Below, in pieces: positions 1-7,074 of a stretch of DNA of 40,287 nucleotides (position 1 is the stretch's first letter; each line of letters opens with the position of its first letter). The notes beneath the pieces are model-generated. The model did no database searches. It was not told where the DNA came from and saw only the letters and a list, made by a program, of their open reading frames with translations. The stretch is from Clostridiales bacterium. Lineage in GTDB: Bacteria; Bacillota; Clostridia; Oscillospirales; Ruminococcaceae. Both the position numbers and the translations under genes were made by a program. The stretch spans positions 1-40,287 of the forward strand of contig QAMM01000017.1 of the NCBI GenBank assembly GCA_003150405.1, in the 5' to 3' direction.

Positions 1-1
1 T

Positions 2-217
2 CACCGCTGGCAGCGCCAGTGGCCAATGTCATGGGAGTGGCGATATTCAGCCATGACCTGCCTTATTACTGGGCTATGTTTTTCTACTATGGGAACGGTT
101 ATTGATGGGGGAGAAGGGGGGATTCCAGCGCAGCCAGAAGATATGGATGCCTATTTCGCTTTAGAAAAGCAAATCATGGAAAAACACCACTTAAAAGAGC
201 CTTTTGAGTGGGAGTGA
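2..217 (+). CDS. 3' end of an unidentified gene (partial at window edge)
   Basis: The frame is open from the window edge to the TGA at 215-217 and ends in a hydrophilic, Glu/His-rich tail that looks coding (residues PEDMDAYFALEKQIMEKHH near the end). An ATG at 26 exists but has no ribosome site, so the true start is probably outside the window. The +1 frame over 1-114 also reads as a plausible hydrophobic peptide before its TGA, so the gene may carry a frameshift. It is followed after 13 bases by the next reading frame with a good ribosome site (AAAGGA, 217-222), as in an operon. I do not recognise the family. Confidence 0.4.
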   Translation, partial: HRWQRQWPMSWEWRYSAMTCLITGLCFSTMGTVIDGGEGGIPAQPEDMDAYFALEKQIMEKHHLKEPFEWE

Positions 218-230
218 AAGGACGAATTTA

Positions 231-436
231 ATGGGATACGATGTAAGTTTTCACCCGATTTCACCAGACGAAATGCGGGAATGGTATTTTACCCCGCTTA
301 CCTGGGTACAGCCGGGGCAAGAGGAAAAGGTGATGGCTCTTGTTGTGCAGCATAGGATGGAAGATTTCTGAATACATTGCGCGTTGGAGCTGAGACAGAA
401 ACTGACGAATTGTTTGACAAAAGCCATGGCTTCTAA
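231..436 (+). pseudogene. Remnant of a small conserved protein, frameshifted
   Basis: ATG at 231 has a good ribosome site (AAAGGA) and starts a 46-residue peptide beginning MGYDVSFHPISPDEMREWYF, then stops with TGA at 369-371. The start resembles a widespread family of uncharacterised cytosolic proteins whose members I recall as about 200 residues; I know no function. In another forward frame, from about 362, the reading continues as NTLRVGAETETDELFDKSHG and meets two consecutive stops near 433. The simplest reading is a gene broken by a frameshift and then truncated. The alternative is an unrelated 46-residue peptide. The frameshift is seen in the sequence; the family assignment is from memory and weak. 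Confidence 0.45.
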
Positions 437-800
437 TAAGGTGAATTTCCATAGAAGTGGTTAGAATAAAGCTCCCGCTGATATTAAGTAATAGATTGAA
501 TTCTACGAATCATAGCTTTGAATAGTTTTATCTCTATTTAACACCTGCGTCAATATTTCTACTATTCGCGTTTTATGTTGATCCATTAAACCGCAAGATT
601 CAAAAGCTTGCGGGCAATCTAAATTCGTATTCCAAACACCCCTGCCAATCCAATTCCAAATTCTAGCTTTTGTTTGAATTTGGGTAGATTGAAACCGTTC
701 TTTTAATCTGCAGCATATTCTGTTTTTTAAAAAATTTTGTACCGCTTCAAAACAGTGGATTCTTTGGGCGTTTTGTGGTATGGTAGAAGCAGTTTAGAAA
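437..800. other. AT-rich gap with an orphan minus-strand open frame (503-793)
   Basis: No confident gene is present. On the minus strand a frame is open for about 96 codons from 793 to a TAG at 503-505 and has coding-like composition (for example AFESCGLMDQHKTRIVEIL near its end), but it has no start codon with a ribosome site. It may be the 3' end of a decayed gene. The stretch is visibly richer in A and T than the genes to its right, which fits old or foreign DNA. The region just before 800 must hold the promoter of the glyoxalase gene, but I see no clear -35/-10 pair. Confidence 0.35.
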
Positions 801-817
801 AGGAGGGCGTTCTTGCC

Positions 818-1180
818 ATGACTTCAAGATATCTGCACACGAATTTTAATGTTTTTGACCTTGCAAAAAGTCTTGCTTTCTATGAGAAAGCGTTGGGGCT
901 TAAAGAGGAGCGCCGAGTAAATGGCCCGGACGGCGCTTTTATCATTGTTTTTCTCGGAGATAGTCAAACCGATGCACAGCTCGAGCTCACCTGGGTGCGT
1001 GATCGTAAAACGCCATATGATCTCGGCGATAAGGAATTTCATATTGCGTATCGCGTACCAGATAAAAAGCAAGCCCACTCCCTGCATGAGGAAATGGGCT
1101 GTATCTGCTATGAAAACCATGACATGGATTTGTACTTTATTGAGGATCCAGACGGATACTGGATTGAAATCTTAGACTAG
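818..1180 (+). CDS. gloA: Lactoylglutathione lyase (glyoxalase I) family protein
   Basis: A 120-residue VOC-fold protein that matches bacterial glyoxalase I, which isomerises the hemithioacetal of methylglyoxal and a thiol to an S-lactoyl thioester in the cytosol. The four expected metal ligands are visible: His7, Glu56, His75 and Glu117, within the segments YLHTNF, QLELTW, FHIAYRV and GYWIEILD. ATG at 818 is chosen because AGGAGG at 801-806 lies 11 bases upstream; an in-frame longer version from 737 has no ribosome site. The TAG stop overlaps the TAG of the convergent metallo-hydrolase gene. The thiol cofactor in this organism is unknown, since most Clostridia lack glutathione. The family call is firm, the substrate inferred. 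Confidence 0.88.
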   Translation: MTSRYLHTNFNVFDLAKSLAFYEKALGLKEERRVNGPDGAFIIVFLGDSQTDAQLELTWVRDRKTPYDLGDKEFHIAYRVPDKKQAHSLHEEMGCICYENHDMDLYFIEDPDGYWIEILD

Positions 1181-1871
1181 TACTGAAATAATTGCCCTGG
1201 CTTTTCAATGACCGCAATGCGTTCTAGATAGGAGGCTGCTTTGGCATCACCTTTAAGCCAATCAAAAATCCGGTAATCGTCCCCAAAGTGCATGGGGAAA
1301 ATCCGTTTGACGTCTGCCATCTGGACAAGGTAATCTAGCCCCAGCAGGTAGGATTCCCGCTCCAGCCGCGGATCAACCGGAACAAAAGCGATATCAATGG
1401 TTTTTCCCGCAGTTTATGGATTTCATCTCGGTAGCTTTTGGACATGTTGGCGTTGTAACCGGCGCTTTCTCCGTCCCAGTGCCACCAGTTGAGATCTCCA
1501 GCGTGATAGATAGTCAATCCGTCTGCTTCAATGAGAAAAGCCACACCTTCATCCGTTGAAGTCAGCGCCGTTACAGTAATACCGTCAATGTTCTTGGTTT
1601 CGCCTGGATAAATGTTAACACCGCCCTTTTTGGGGCAAGGAACGTCGTGAGACATGACGTATTGCAGTTTTTTGCATTTTTTCTGCCAGGATACAATGTC
1701 CTTCCAGTAGTGATCCTCATGGCGATGTGAGACAAAAACGACGCTGTCCGGTTCCGCAAGTAAAGTTGGATCCGGCCCTGGATTGCTTCCGTCGTAGTCA
1801 AAGACCAGATAGTGATGATCGGTTTTCACTGCGAAGCCGCTGTGGTGTAAATACTGTATTTGCGCTTTCAT
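1177..1871 (-). pseudogene. Metallo-beta-lactamase-fold hydrolase, broken by a -1 frameshift
   Basis: The N-terminal part has the metal-binding motif HRHEDH (His49, His51, Asp53, His54) and a later H-A-G-D segment, typical of UlaG/YtkL-like lactonase-type metallo-hydrolases. The frame is lost near residue 156 at a run of five T on the plus strand (1401-1405). Inserting one base there restores a frame that continues IDIAFVPVDPRLERESYLLG, includes the expected PMHFGDD ligand region and ends at TAG 1177-1179, giving about 231 residues, a normal family length. Everything after the break still looks coding, so this is a recent mutation or a homopolymer sequencing error. The ATG at 1871 follows a GGGGGG-type ribosome site. 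Confidence 0.8.
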
Positions 1872-1993
1872 ATGAATCCCCCCTTTTGCCTTAGTATAGC
1901 ATAATTGTGCAAAAAGAAAATAGAGATGAAAGTTTATTTTTAATTTTTGGAGAATATTCCTAAAGATGGGCTTGTCTCTACCGCAATATCACG

Positions 1994-2034
1994 AAAAAAT
2001 CGAGCACCCTGAAGAGATTTCTCCAGGGCGCTCG
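1994..2034 (-). terminator. Intrinsic terminator of hsp20
   Basis: An 11-bp stem (2001-2011 with 2024-2034, one wobble) is followed on the minus strand by a run of six U (1994-1999). It lies 27 bases after the hsp20 stop. Confidence 0.85.
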
Positions 2035-2061
2035 GTTTATGGGAGTTCAACAAATAAAGAA

Positions 2062-2496
2062 TTATTCAATATCAATGCGTCTGGATACAGGTGCTTTAGA
2101 GGGATCTTTTTTGGGCATAGACAGGGTCAGAATACCATTGCTGTATCCCGCTTTAATTTCATCGCTTTTGATTTCACTTAGGTCAAAGCTACGGGAAAAA
2201 GACCCATAACGCCGTTCCCTCTGGATGTATTGCCCTTTTTTCTCACCCCTTGTTTCGGATGTTTCACGGTGTTCTGCGTGGATGGTCAAGGTGTTGTCCT
2301 TAACATCAATTTGAATATCTTCTTTGGAAAAGCCCGGCAGCTCTGCCTCCAGAATATATTTATCGCCTTTGTCAAGAACATCGGTCCGGAACTGGGTGAT
2401 TTGTGTTGTAAACCCATCCAAAAAACTGCGTTCCATATCGTCAAAATAATTGAATAAACTTCGGTTGCCGCGTCCAAATGGAATCATATCAAACAT
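2062..2496 (-). CDS. hsp20: Small heat-shock protein (Hsp20/alpha-crystallin family)
   Basis: A 144-residue ATP-independent chaperone that binds unfolding proteins in the cytosol and forms oligomers. The alpha-crystallin domain covers about residues 35-130, with the typical ELPGFSKEDIQIDV start, the YGSFSRSFDL segment and the closing NGILTL motif; the short C-terminal tail follows. ATG at 2496 has AGGAGG at 2506-2511, 9 bases away. Regulation is unusually visible: a CIRCE element at 2666-2692, a hairpin that covers part of the ribosome site (2508-2551) and a possible six-codon leader peptide. It is monocistronic with its own terminator. Family and function are well established; the regulatory model is inference. 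Confidence 0.95.
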   Translation of the reverse strand: MFDMIPFGRGNRSLFNYFDDMERSFLDGFTTQITQFRTDVLDKGDKYILEAELPGFSKEDIQIDVKDNTLTIHAEHRETSETRGEKKGQYIQRERRYGSFSRSFDLSEIKSDEIKAGYSNGILTLSMPKKDPSKAPVSRRIDIE

Positions 2497-2507
2497 AATA
2501 CAAAACC

Positions 2508-2551
2508 TCCTGAAAACGATTGATGCCTTTTGTATGAATTGGTTTTCAGAA
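2508..2551 (-). promoter_or_regulatory. Leader hairpin occluding the hsp20 ribosome site
   Basis: In the hsp20 mRNA, UUCUGAAAAC (2551-2542) can pair over 10 bp with GUUUUCAGGA (2517-2508), with a 24-base loop. The 3' arm includes the first four bases of the AGGAGG ribosome site. The stem is A/U-rich, so it could melt with heat as RNA thermometers do, or be opened by translation of the short leader peptide whose stop lies in the 5' arm. The pairing is seen in the sequence; the function is inferred. Confidence 0.5.
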
Positions 2552-2566
2552 CCTTACCTGGCCCAT
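2546..2566 (-). CDS. Possible six-residue leader peptide (MGQVRF) upstream of hsp20
   Basis: ATG at 2566 follows AGGAAGGTGA (2572-2581), a strong ribosome site at good spacing, and the frame stops after six codons with TGA at 2546-2548. The stop falls inside the 5' arm of the hairpin that covers the hsp20 ribosome site, so a terminating ribosome would disrupt it. It may also be a chance match. Confidence 0.3.
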   Translation of the reverse strand: MGQVRF

Positions 2567-2665
2567 CTGAATCACCTTCCTAAAAAGCCTCTTTTTTGTT
2601 TACAACTATAATATATCCCTGAATTGTTATATATCATCACTTGTTTTTTAAATAAAATATTAATT

Positions 2666-2692
2666 TTAGCACTTTAATATATTGAGTGCTAA
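2666..2692. promoter_or_regulatory. CIRCE element (HrcA operator)
   Basis: TTAGCACTT, 9 bases, GAGTGCTAA: the inverted repeat bound by the heat-shock repressor HrcA, with one deviation from the consensus in the left arm (final C to T). It lies about 170 bases upstream of hsp20 and upstream of the -35 box of the divergent aldo/keto reductase, so hsp20 is the likely target. I see no clean sigma-A promoter for hsp20 beside it. Confidence 0.85.
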
Positions 2693-2748
2693 AATTAAAG
2701 ATTACGATTTCTTGCTATCTTTCTTCTTGCTTTTTAACGGATTTTCGC

Positions 2749-2777
2749 TTGCTTAATCCGGGTGGGGCCTTTATAAT
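2749..2777 (+). promoter_or_regulatory. Sigma-A promoter of the aldo/keto reductase operon
   Basis: TTGCTT (2749-2754), 17 bases, TATAAT (2772-2777), about 60 bases before the ATG at 2837. Confidence 0.7.
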
Positions 2778-2836
2778 AGAATCAATATGGGAATTTATAG
2801 AATCTGACAGCAACCGAGTAAAGGATGGAGAAAACT

Positions 2837-3988
2837 ATGAAACAGCGTGTATTGGGCAGAACGGGGATAAAGGTCAGTGAAATTGGCCTTGGATGCGAAC
2901 ATTTGCAGGGAGCAACGCCGGAAACGGTCAATGCCGTTGTGGACGCGGCGCTGGAATGCGGTATTTCCATATTCGATGTGTTTATGTCGGAACCGCAGGT
3001 GCGCACCAATCTTGGCAACGCCTTAAAGGGTAGGCGGGAGCGCGTCTGCTTGCAGGGACATATTGGTGCTGCATGGGTGGATGGACAATATGAACGGACC
3101 AATGACCTGGAAAAATGCCGTTTTTTCTTTGAGGATTTTCTCACCCGGCTGCAAACGGATTATGTTGATATCGGAATGATTCATTTTGTCGACACTGAGG
3201 AGGATTACCACGGTATTTTTGATACGGATGTCATTCGGTATGCCCTGTCTTTAAAAGAGCAGGGGAAAATCCGTGCGCTGGGGATGAGCTCCCACAATCC
3301 GGTGGTGGCAAAACGAGCGGTCGAAACCGGCCTGCTCGATGTATTGATGTTCAGTCTCAATCCAGCCTATGATTTGCTTCCAGAGGATGTGAAGATAGAT
3401 GACCTTTTTGTACCAGAGACCTTTGAAAGTGGTAAGCTCAACGGAGTGAATCCTAGCCGTGCGGCATTGTATCAGGCTTGTGAACTGCATGGTACGGCTA
3501 TTACGGTTATGAAATCGCTTGGTGCAGGCGCTCTGCTGAAAGCGGAAAGCTCTCCTTTTGGTATTGCTCTGACCCCGGCGCAGTGCGCCCACTATGCCTT
3601 GACCCGTCCGGCGGTGGCAAGTGCCTTAATTGGGTGCAGAACACCGGAGGAGGTGCGGCTGGCGGCTTCTTACAGTGATCTTTCGGAAGCGGAAAAGGAT
3701 TATTCCGCCATCCTCAGTACAACACCCAAGTACGCCCTGCGCGGCAAATGCATGTACTGCAACCATTGCCTGCCATGTCCATCGCACATTGATATTGCAC
3801 AGGTCAATAAGTATTTGGACTTGGCGCTGGAACAGGACACTGTTCCAGATACCATCCGCGCCCATTACGCCGTGCTTGAAGCAAAAGCCTCGGATTGTAT
3901 CCAGTGTGGAAGCTGTGAAGGTAATTGCCCGTTTGATGTAAAAATCATTGAGCGAATGGGGCGTGCAGCAGCGTTATTCGGCCAGTAA
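2837..3988 (+). CDS. Aldo/keto reductase with C-terminal [4Fe-4S] ferredoxin domain
   Basis: 383 residues: a TIM-barrel aldo/keto reductase (about 1-290) followed by an Fe-S region with Cys305/308/311/314 and Cys354/357/360/364, enough for two clusters. Family members (COG1453 type) are thought to be redox enzymes of anaerobes with unknown substrates. The usual Asp-Tyr-Lys-His active site is altered: Asp47 and His116 are present, but the Tyr position lies in FDVFMSEPQV and the Lys position in LQGHIG is Gln73. I recall the same substitutions in close clostridial relatives, so this is probably a subfamily trait. ATG at 2837 is preferred over 2825 because AAGGATGGAG sits correctly before it. It is the first gene of a three-gene run with the ThuA-like and Gfo/Idh/MocA genes. 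Confidence 0.85.
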   Translation: MKQRVLGRTGIKVSEIGLGCEHLQGATPETVNAVVDAALECGISIFDVFMSEPQVRTNLGNALKGRRERVCLQGHIGAAWVDGQYERTNDLEKCRFFFEDFLTRLQTDYVDIGMIHFVDTEEDYHGIFDTDVIRYALSLKEQGKIRALGMSSHNPVVAKRAVETGLLDVLMFSLNPAYDLLPEDVKIDDLFVPETFESGKLNGVNPSRAALYQACELHGTAITVMKSLGAGALLKAESSPFGIALTPAQCAHYALTRPAVASALIGCRTPEEVRLAASYSDLSEAEKDYSAILSTTPKYALRGKCMYCNHCLPCPSHIDIAQVNKYLDLALEQDTVPDTIRAHYAVLEAKASDCIQCGSCEGNCPFDVKIIERMGRAAALFGQ

Positions 3989-4036
3989 AAATCCATCCTA
4001 CATTCCAGAAATTAATACACAAAGGAGATACGGCTT

Positions 4037-4699
4037 ATGCCAGAGAAAAAATTAAAAGTCGCGGTGGTAGTTGGGCACCATTCCTATGAAGTCCAACCCT
4101 TCCAAAACCTGTTTACCTGCATTCCGGAAATTGACTGTTACATTCAGCATCTGGAGCAGTTCACCAGCAGCTCCAAAGAGGTGCGGGAAAGTTACGATGT
4201 TATTGTGTTTTACACCATGTGGCTGGATACCCCTGTCAACGACGGTCCTTGGTATGAAGGCCGTGCGCTGGACGCTCTGAGTGCGCTTGGGGAAACCAGG
4301 CAGGGGATTTTTATGCTGCACCATTCCATTCTCGCCTTTCAGGATTGGCCGCTCTGGGCGGAAATCTGTGGCGTCTCGGCGGAGCATTATAAGGATTATC
4401 ACCTTGACGTACCGATGGATTACCACGTTGAGGATGGGGAACACCCGGTTACCCGTGGTTTGCAGGATTTTTCTATGGTGGATGAGGCCTATGAAATGGA
4501 ATCCTGTGCATCGAATTGCCATGTCTTAATCACTACAAATAACGCCAAAAACATTCCTACCGTTGCTTGGACAACCGAATATAAAGGCTCAAAGGTACTG
4601 TGTTATCAGTCCGGTCACTGCAATACCTCGTACGCCGACCCGAATTTCCGGGAAATTGTACGGCGCGGCATTCTTTGGCTCGGCGGAAAACTTCAGTAA
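4037..4699 (+). CDS. ThuA-like domain protein
   Basis: 220 residues over the full ThuA-like fold, a relative of class I glutamine amidotransferases found in sugar-utilisation operons. Visible family features are the N-terminal strand VAVVVGHHSYEV, the paired His95-His96 in FMLHHSIL, the HPVTRGL motif (His136-Pro137) and the DEAYEM segment, with SGHC at 192-195. The precise reaction is not known for most members; some act on keto-sugars or sugar derivatives. The ribosome site AAAGGAGA precedes the ATG. The gene lies 48 bases after the aldo/keto reductase and 45 bases before the Gfo/Idh/MocA gene, so the three are probably co-transcribed. Confidence 0.8.
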   Translation: MPEKKLKVAVVVGHHSYEVQPFQNLFTCIPEIDCYIQHLEQFTSSSKEVRESYDVIVFYTMWLDTPVNDGPWYEGRALDALSALGETRQGIFMLHHSILAFQDWPLWAEICGVSAEHYKDYHLDVPMDYHVEDGEHPVTRGLQDFSMVDEAYEMESCASNCHVLITTNNAKNIPTVAWTTEYKGSKVLCYQSGHCNTSYADPNFREIVRRGILWLGGKLQ

Positions 4700-4744
4700 A
4701 CAAAACATACGTTGCAGCAAACAATACAGAAAGAGGAAACGATT

Positions 4745-5830
4745 ATGGCTTACAAAGCAATCTTAGTTGGAACCGGAACCTGGGGCGAATGGTGGTGTGA
4801 AAAATTTCTGCCGCCAAATATTGCGGACGGTACCGTAGAAGTGGTGGCTGCTGTGGATCGAAACCCGGCGGCACTGGGCTGTGCTAAAAAGTTCCTGCAC
4901 CTTTCCGATGCGCAATGCTATACAGACGCAGAAACCGCGTTCCGTGAAAACAAAGCGGATTTCTGCATCAATGTCGTGACGCCGGCGCACCATGAGGAGA
5001 TTGTCGACCTCGCTATCAAGTATGGGCTTAACATCCTCTCGGAAAAACCAATCGCCGATACATTGGAGGGTTCTATCCGCATTGCAGAGAAGGTCAAAAA
5101 AGCCGGCCTAAAAATGGGGGTGACTATGAGCCATCGCTTTGATCAGGATAAGACCTCTATGCGCGGCCAGCTTCGCAGCGGGCGCTGGGGTGAGTTGGAT
5201 TATATCATCACTCGTTTTACCTGCGACTGTCGCAAATACGGGAGTTGGGGTGATTTCCGCCATGAAATTGCCAATACGCTGCTGCTGGAGGGCGCGGTTC
5301 ACCACCTTGATATCCTTGCAGATTTTGCGGGCGCAAAATGCGACACCGTTTATGCGCAAACATGGCATCCACGCTGGGGGGAATTCAAAGGGGACTGCCA
5401 GGCGCTTATCACCATGACCTTTGAAAATGGTACAAAGGCTTTCTATGAGGGCGCAAAAACTAATGCCGTATCCCTCAATACCTGGGCAAATGAATATTTC
5501 CGCGCCGAGTGTGAAAACGCTACTCTGGTTTTAAACAAGCGCCGTCTGGAGGTTTTTCCTTACAATCCAGAAACCTCCTGGGCGGAGGGAGTTGAAGGCC
5601 AGGGGCTTACGATTCCGCTGCTTCAGCAGAAAAAATGGGCCAATACCTGGCTGATTGAGCAGTTTGTCCGCTGGTTGGACGGCGGTGAACCAATGGAAAC
5701 CGATGTTGAAGATAATTTGCAGGCGGTAGCGCATATTTTTTCCGCCATTGAAAGCGTGCGAACCGGGCAGGTTGTTAAGGTACAGCAGTTCCTAAACGAA
5801 ACCCGTGAAAAGGTTTTGGCAGGAATGTAA
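4745..5830 (+). CDS. Gfo/Idh/MocA family NAD(P)-dependent oxidoreductase
   Basis: 361 residues. The Rossmann domain starts with VGTGTWG (Gly9, Gly11, Gly14), followed by the family EKP motif (Glu100-Lys101-Pro102) and the catalytic-domain HHLD motif (His186, His187, Asp189). Such enzymes oxidise or reduce sugars, inositols and their derivatives with NAD(P). The start at 4745 is set by AGAGGA at the right distance; an upstream in-frame ATG at 4712 lacks one. It is the last gene of the run that begins at 2837 and is followed by a strong terminator. The neighbours (ThuA, aldo/keto reductase) point to catabolism or remodelling of a sugar or polyol; the substrate is not deducible. Confidence 0.88.
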   Translation: MAYKAILVGTGTWGEWWCEKFLPPNIADGTVEVVAAVDRNPAALGCAKKFLHLSDAQCYTDAETAFRENKADFCINVVTPAHHEEIVDLAIKYGLNILSEKPIADTLEGSIRIAEKVKKAGLKMGVTMSHRFDQDKTSMRGQLRSGRWGELDYIITRFTCDCRKYGSWGDFRHEIANTLLLEGAVHHLDILADFAGAKCDTVYAQTWHPRWGEFKGDCQALITMTFENGTKAFYEGAKTNAVSLNTWANEYFRAECENATLVLNKRRLEVFPYNPETSWAEGVEGQGLTIPLLQQKKWANTWLIEQFVRWLDGGEPMETDVEDNLQAVAHIFSAIESVRTGQVVKVQQFLNETREKVLAGM

Positions 5831-5884
5831 ACACCGGATCTGTTTCAAAATAAGCTTTATCCCCCAAAAATCTTGTTCTACTTA

Positions 5885-5918
5885 AAAGCACTGTCCGTTT
5901 TATTGGACAGTGCTTTTT
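5885..5918 (+). terminator. Intrinsic terminator of the AKR-ThuA-Gfo operon
   Basis: A perfect 12-bp stem (5885-5896 with 5905-5916), an 8-base loop and a run of T at 5914-5918. Confidence 0.9.
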
Positions 5919-5950
5919 GTATAATAGAGACAGAAAAGGGAGGTAAAACT

Positions 5951-6232
5951 ATGAAACGTATATGGACAACACTTGGCTTATCCGGATTAGGATTTTGTTT
6001 TATAGCCGCTTCAGCAAGTGACGCAAACGTCATTCCGTTTGAATTCATCCTTTTGCTGCTGATATTTGGGCTTTTACTGCTCGTTTCAGCTGTAATCGGG
6101 CCACGCCTTTACCGGTTGCACCGGCGGGCGATTCTACGGCAGCGCCGGATAAAAATTTGCCCGGCTGAATACCGTATCTATTTAAACCGCTGTAATGTGC
6201 AGAAAGCGCAATTTCCGGATGTTGTAGGTTGA
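5951..6232 (+). CDS. Small two-segment membrane protein, unknown function
   Basis: 93 residues with a hydrophobic N-terminal segment (about 8-26) and a strong transmembrane helix (about 33-56, FEFILLLLIFGLLLLVSAVI), followed by a very basic cytosolic tail (RLYRLHRRAILRQRR). ATG at 5951 has the ribosome site GGGAGGT at 5938-5944. I do not recognise the family. Its 3' end overlaps the convergent amidase gene by 51 bases, so the last 17 codons are read on both strands; either the overlap is real or the end of this frame is not under selection. Confidence 0.6.
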   Translation: MKRIWTTLGLSGLGFCFIAASASDANVIPFEFILLLLIFGLLLLVSAVIGPRLYRLHRRAILRQRRIKICPAEYRIYLNRCNVQKAQFPDVVG

Positions 6233-6661
6233 CAGTGCACGGAAATCCGAATCAAAACTGTGGCATGCCACCAGCGTATTTTCCAGCGTTGGAAAGGGCG
6301 AGGTCTCCACAATGACAGCAGCATGGTGAAACCGTGCTCCGGCGGTAACTAGCTGAACAACATCACCCGGTTCAGCTTGCTCCAATTCAATTTCAACAGC
6401 CGTCGGCCCGGTTTTATGCGGCGTTGTCAAAAAACGGTAAAATGCTTCCACCCCACTCCATGCGGGAGCTCGGTCGTGCAGGCTGTAATAGTACCAGCCG
6501 TAGATCGGGCGGGGATCCATTCTTCCACCGCCTGCCAGAACGCATTGGGATACAAAGTTTGTGCAGTCACCGCCCATTTCTTCAAAATCGGCGTAGTTCG
6601 GATTTCTATGAAAAGCCCACTTGTGGGCATATTGTACTGCTAATAATCTGTCGTATTGCAT
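6182..6661 (-). CDS. Putative amidase-domain protein (Amidase_6 family)
   Basis: 159 residues matching the cysteine-dependent amidase domain found in many spore-formers. The motif GGDCTNFVSQC holds the likely nucleophile Cys, FHHAAVIVE the catalytic His, and ALSTYNIRKLRFLHI the typical C-terminal end. There is no signal peptide or membrane segment, so it should act in the cytosol or in the forespore or mother cell. The start is ATG at 6661, because AGGGTG lies 6 bases before it; an ATG at 6667 and a GTG at 6670 are too close to that site. It is expected to cleave peptide or amide bonds, but no substrate is known to me. Confidence 0.75.
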   Translation of the reverse strand: MQYDRLLAVQYAHKWAFHRNPNYADFEEMGGDCTNFVSQCVLAGGGRMDPRPIYGWYYYSLHDRAPAWSGVEAFYRFLTTPHKTGPTAVEIELEQAEPGDVVQLVTAGARFHHAAVIVETSPFPTLENTLVACHSFDSDFRALSTYNIRKLRFLHITAV

Positions 6662-6780
6662 GATCATCACCCTAATGCATAATACGCAGACAGGAGAGGA
6701 GATGTGCCGACAAAGAAAAGCCTAAGGGCTTTTCTTTTGCATCTTTTTTTGTCGAAAAACGTCGAATCATTCGGTATTAT

Positions 6781-6816
6781 AAAAACCTCCCGTTTTTTTG
6801 CAGATGGGAGGTTTTT
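6781..6816 (-). terminator. Terminator of the HMA-like gene
   Basis: An 11-bp stem (6781-6791 with 6806-6816) ending in five U, two bases after the stop of the minus-strand gene. It works in either orientation. A second weaker hairpin lies at 6715-6733. Confidence 0.75.
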
Positions 6817-6818
6817 AT

Positions 6819-7019
6819 TTATCGAATTATGGTAAAACCTAAATCTTCAATGGCATCACAAATGGAAAGATAGTCCAGGTCAGCTCCCGTAACAGCTACG
6901 CTGCGTTCTGCGGGGGACACTACAACACATTCAATGCCGGGCAGCATCATGATTGCATCAATAATATCCTGTTTGCTGGAGGCTTTGAGCCGGCCGTCTA
7001 TGGGAATGGTCAAAGACAT
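6819..7019 (-). CDS. HMA-like (heavy-metal-associated fold) small protein without CxxC
   Basis: 66 residues with the beta-alpha-beta pattern of the HMA/copper-chaperone fold: an opening strand, a helix KQDIIDAIMMLPGI, the strand ECVVVSPAERSVAVTG and the closing helix-strand ICDAIEDLGFTII. The metal-binding CxxC loop is replaced by GRLKASS, so it should not bind copper or zinc in the usual way. ATG at 7019 is preferred because AAGGAG lies 11 bases upstream; nearer ATG/GTG codons are too close. It follows the patatin-like gene by 55 bases and could share its transcript. Role unknown. Confidence 0.7.
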   Translation of the reverse strand: MSLTIPIDGRLKASSKQDIIDAIMMLPGIECVVVSPAERSVAVTGADLDYLSICDAIEDLGFTIIR

Positions 7020-7074
7020 TGGTAACATCACTCCTTTTTATTGCTATTGTCGGCAAAGGAGTAGATGATATGTA

